Positions 61,357-64,000 of a DNA stretch of 64,000 nucleotides are shown here, in pieces. Each line of letters opens with the position of its first letter. Within the stretch, counting starts at the first letter, position 1. The position numbers and the translations under genes are program-made. Below the pieces are notes generated by a model, which had not been told where the DNA came from, ran no database searches, and saw only the letters and a list, made by a program, of their open reading frames with translations. The stretch is from Microbacterium phyllosphaerae (GTDB taxonomy: Bacteria > Actinomycetota > Actinomycetes > Actinomycetales > Microbacteriaceae): positions 1,860,001 to 1,924,000 of the forward strand of contig NZ_JAGIOA010000001.1 in assembly GCF_017876435.1 (NCBI RefSeq), in the 5' to 3' direction.

Positions 61357-64000
<2,644 letters not shown>

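Overview
The window is GC-rich DNA from an actinobacterium, most likely Microbacteriaceae and probably Microbacterium or a close relative. Evidence: many GTG starts; the adnA-adnB-kinase-nudC-uvrD2 order followed by a DUF2342 zincin-like gene, a PDZ/Lon-like protease gene and a UPF0182 gene, which matches the mycobacterial Rv3193c-Rv3202c neighbourhood; birA-PH domain-purK-purE-LCP order; a galactopyranose mutase; and frequent start codons placed 6-7 nt after a TANNNT -10 box, as in leaderless actinobacterial genes. The genus is an inference; no 16S gene is present.

Region 1 (1-8.1 kb) is housekeeping and mixed metabolism: the end of a metallophosphoesterase gene, a VOC protein, an aminopeptidase P/phosphotransferase pair, a membrane-anchored EEP-fold enzyme, a PHP phosphoesterase, a DEAD-box RNA helicase, a MiaE-like ferritin-fold protein, and a DUF3107/small membrane protein pair. 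Region 2 (8.2-25.3 kb) is a conserved DNA-repair and quality-control block: AdnAB motor-nuclease, a kinase-like protein, NudC, UvrD2, a TOMM E1-like protein, a DUF2342 protein, a PDZ-Lon-like protease and a UPF0182 membrane protein. Region 3 (25.4-29.7 kb) holds a small conserved-looking protein, the initiator tRNA, a nitrilase-family amidase, an aminotransferase and an HtrA-type protease.

Region 4 (29.7-35 kb) starts the envelope genes with three CDP-glycerol-glycerophosphotransferase-like proteins and an ExoA-like glycosyltransferase. Region 5 (34.9-39.6 kb) is birA, a PH-domain protein, purK, purE and an LCP ligase. Region 6 (39.8-64 kb) is a large surface-polysaccharide locus: a sortase-type surface protein, a DUF4012 protein, six further glycosyltransferases, a Wzm/Wzt-like ABC exporter, a large membrane protein (DUF6541-like) with a GT2/DUF2304 pair, acetyltransferase-aminotransferase-dehydrogenase genes plus a UDP-sugar 6-dehydrogenase that together could make UDP-2,3-diacetamido-2,3-dideoxyglucuronate, a PglK-like flippase, an FG-GAP secreted protein, a CWB2 cell-wall protein and the start of glf.

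Working together, region 6 would build nucleotide sugars in the cytoplasm, assemble them on a lipid carrier, flip or export the product by one or both ABC systems, and attach it to the wall through LCP-type ligation. No gene-free stretch exceeds 300 bases. No insertion sequence, CRISPR array, rRNA, prophage or attachment site was seen.
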